Positions 14,663-14,865 of a stretch of 14,865 nt of DNA are shown piece by piece. The position numbers and the translations under genes are program-made. Every line of letters begins with the position of its first letter. Within the stretch, counting starts at the first letter, position 1. The DNA comes from an uncultured Rhodospirillaceae bacterium (GTDB lineage: Bacteria; Pseudomonadota; Alphaproteobacteria; Rhodospirillales; UBA2165), in the NCBI GenBank assembly GCA_913041095.1, contig CAJWIB010000025.1, positions 1 through 14,865 on the forward strand. Reading direction: 5' to 3'. The notes beneath the pieces were generated by a model. It saw nothing but the letters and a program-made list of their open reading frames with translations, was not told the origin of the DNA and did not search any database.

Positions 14663-14865
14663 ATGAAGTTGGATTTTTTTATCGTCGTAAGCCTGTCAGG
14701 TGTGTTGGCAGCATACTTACATCTTGTGATGGAGCAGTGGGACAACAGAATCGGCATGGTCCGGCTCGATTTCTCAAGGGTTATGGTGGACGCCTGTTGC
14801 GATGAGCCAAAAACTCTCTCTTATCAAATACTACAAGCTAGTGCCATAGGCGCTGACGGGGGACA
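14663..14865 (+). CDS. Hypothetical membrane-anchored protein (3' end off window)
   Basis: ATG 14663 follows GAAGGAAA, a reasonable ribosome site, and the frame stays open for 67 codons to the right edge. The N-terminus MKLDFFIVVSLSGVLAAYLH is a likely membrane anchor or uncleaved signal. The following part (MEQWDNRIGMVRLDFSRVM) is mixed and contains a CC pair. I do not recognise a family. It is divergent from the ABC operon across the 559-base gap. Confidence 0.5.
   Translation, partial: MKLDFFIVVSLSGVLAAYLHLVMEQWDNRIGMVRLDFSRVMVDACCDEPKTLSYQILQASAIGADGG

Noticed and set aside
1..14865. CRISPR array, tRNA, rRNA, transposase or integrase genes
   Set aside because: No regularly spaced repeats, cloverleaf-like segments or mobile-element protein motifs were seen on either strand.

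Overview
The window looks like a chromosomal segment from a Gram-negative bacterium of moderate GC, probably an alphaproteobacterium. That rests on the MalFGK-type transporter with an adjacent Gfo/Idh/MocA dehydrogenase, the acyl-CoA catabolic gene set, and frequent TTG starts behind strong Shine-Dalgarno sites. Taxonomy is inference only. No tRNA, rRNA, CRISPR array or insertion sequence was seen.

Region A (1-7942) is a CoA-thioester catabolic island. A partial acetyl-CoA hydrolase/4-hydroxybutyrate CoA-transferase family gene reads leftward off the window. Divergent from it is a five-gene rightward operon: 3-hydroxyacyl-CoA dehydrogenase, an HMG-CoA synthase-like protein fused to a DUF35 zinc-ribbon/OB domain, an SCP2-type thiolase, an SDR dehydrogenase and an amidohydrolase-2-like protein. 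A 44-codon ORF sits just before the SDR. Convergent with this operon are an enoyl-CoA hydratase and its upstream TetR regulator. The rightward operon and the tetR-hydratase operon have promoters of identical layout: TTGACA, 17 bp, then TAACAT. In both, the -10 box forms the outer edge of a long inverted repeat with a shared AAAACGA...CGTTTT core. This strongly suggests that the TetR protein controls both. The enzyme set supports CoA activation or transfer, hydration, oxidation and thiolytic cleavage of an unidentified acid.

The most unusual feature is that three proteins of this island keep recognisable folds but lack expected catalytic residues. The HMG-CoA synthase-like domain has Ser, Pro and Gln where Glu, Cys and His are expected. 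The amidohydrolase-like protein lacks the HxH metal motif and the late Asp. The CoA-transferase has Gly at the usual catalytic Glu position. The thiolase, hydratase and both dehydrogenases look intact. The HMGS-like/DUF35 fusion is therefore best read as a scaffold for the thiolase, loosely comparable to archaeal thiolase/HMGS/DUF35 complexes or to BbsAB of anaerobic toluene degradation. The pathway may be undescribed.

Region B (7943-8374) carries the tetR promoter/operator and a 49-codon remnant of a sensor histidine kinase ATPase domain, a sign of past gene loss.

Region C (8375-14103) is a leftward ABC importer operon for an unidentified, probably carbohydrate-like, solute. It runs: periplasmic binding protein, an intercistronic hairpin, two MalF/MalG-type permeases, a MalK-type ATPase, and a Gfo/Idh/MocA dehydrogenase that may oxidise the imported compound.

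Region D (14104-14865) is mostly non-coding, with a perfect 10-bp inverted repeat (17-bp spacer), a possible 26-codon ORF, and the start of an unrecognised membrane-anchored protein that runs off the right edge.
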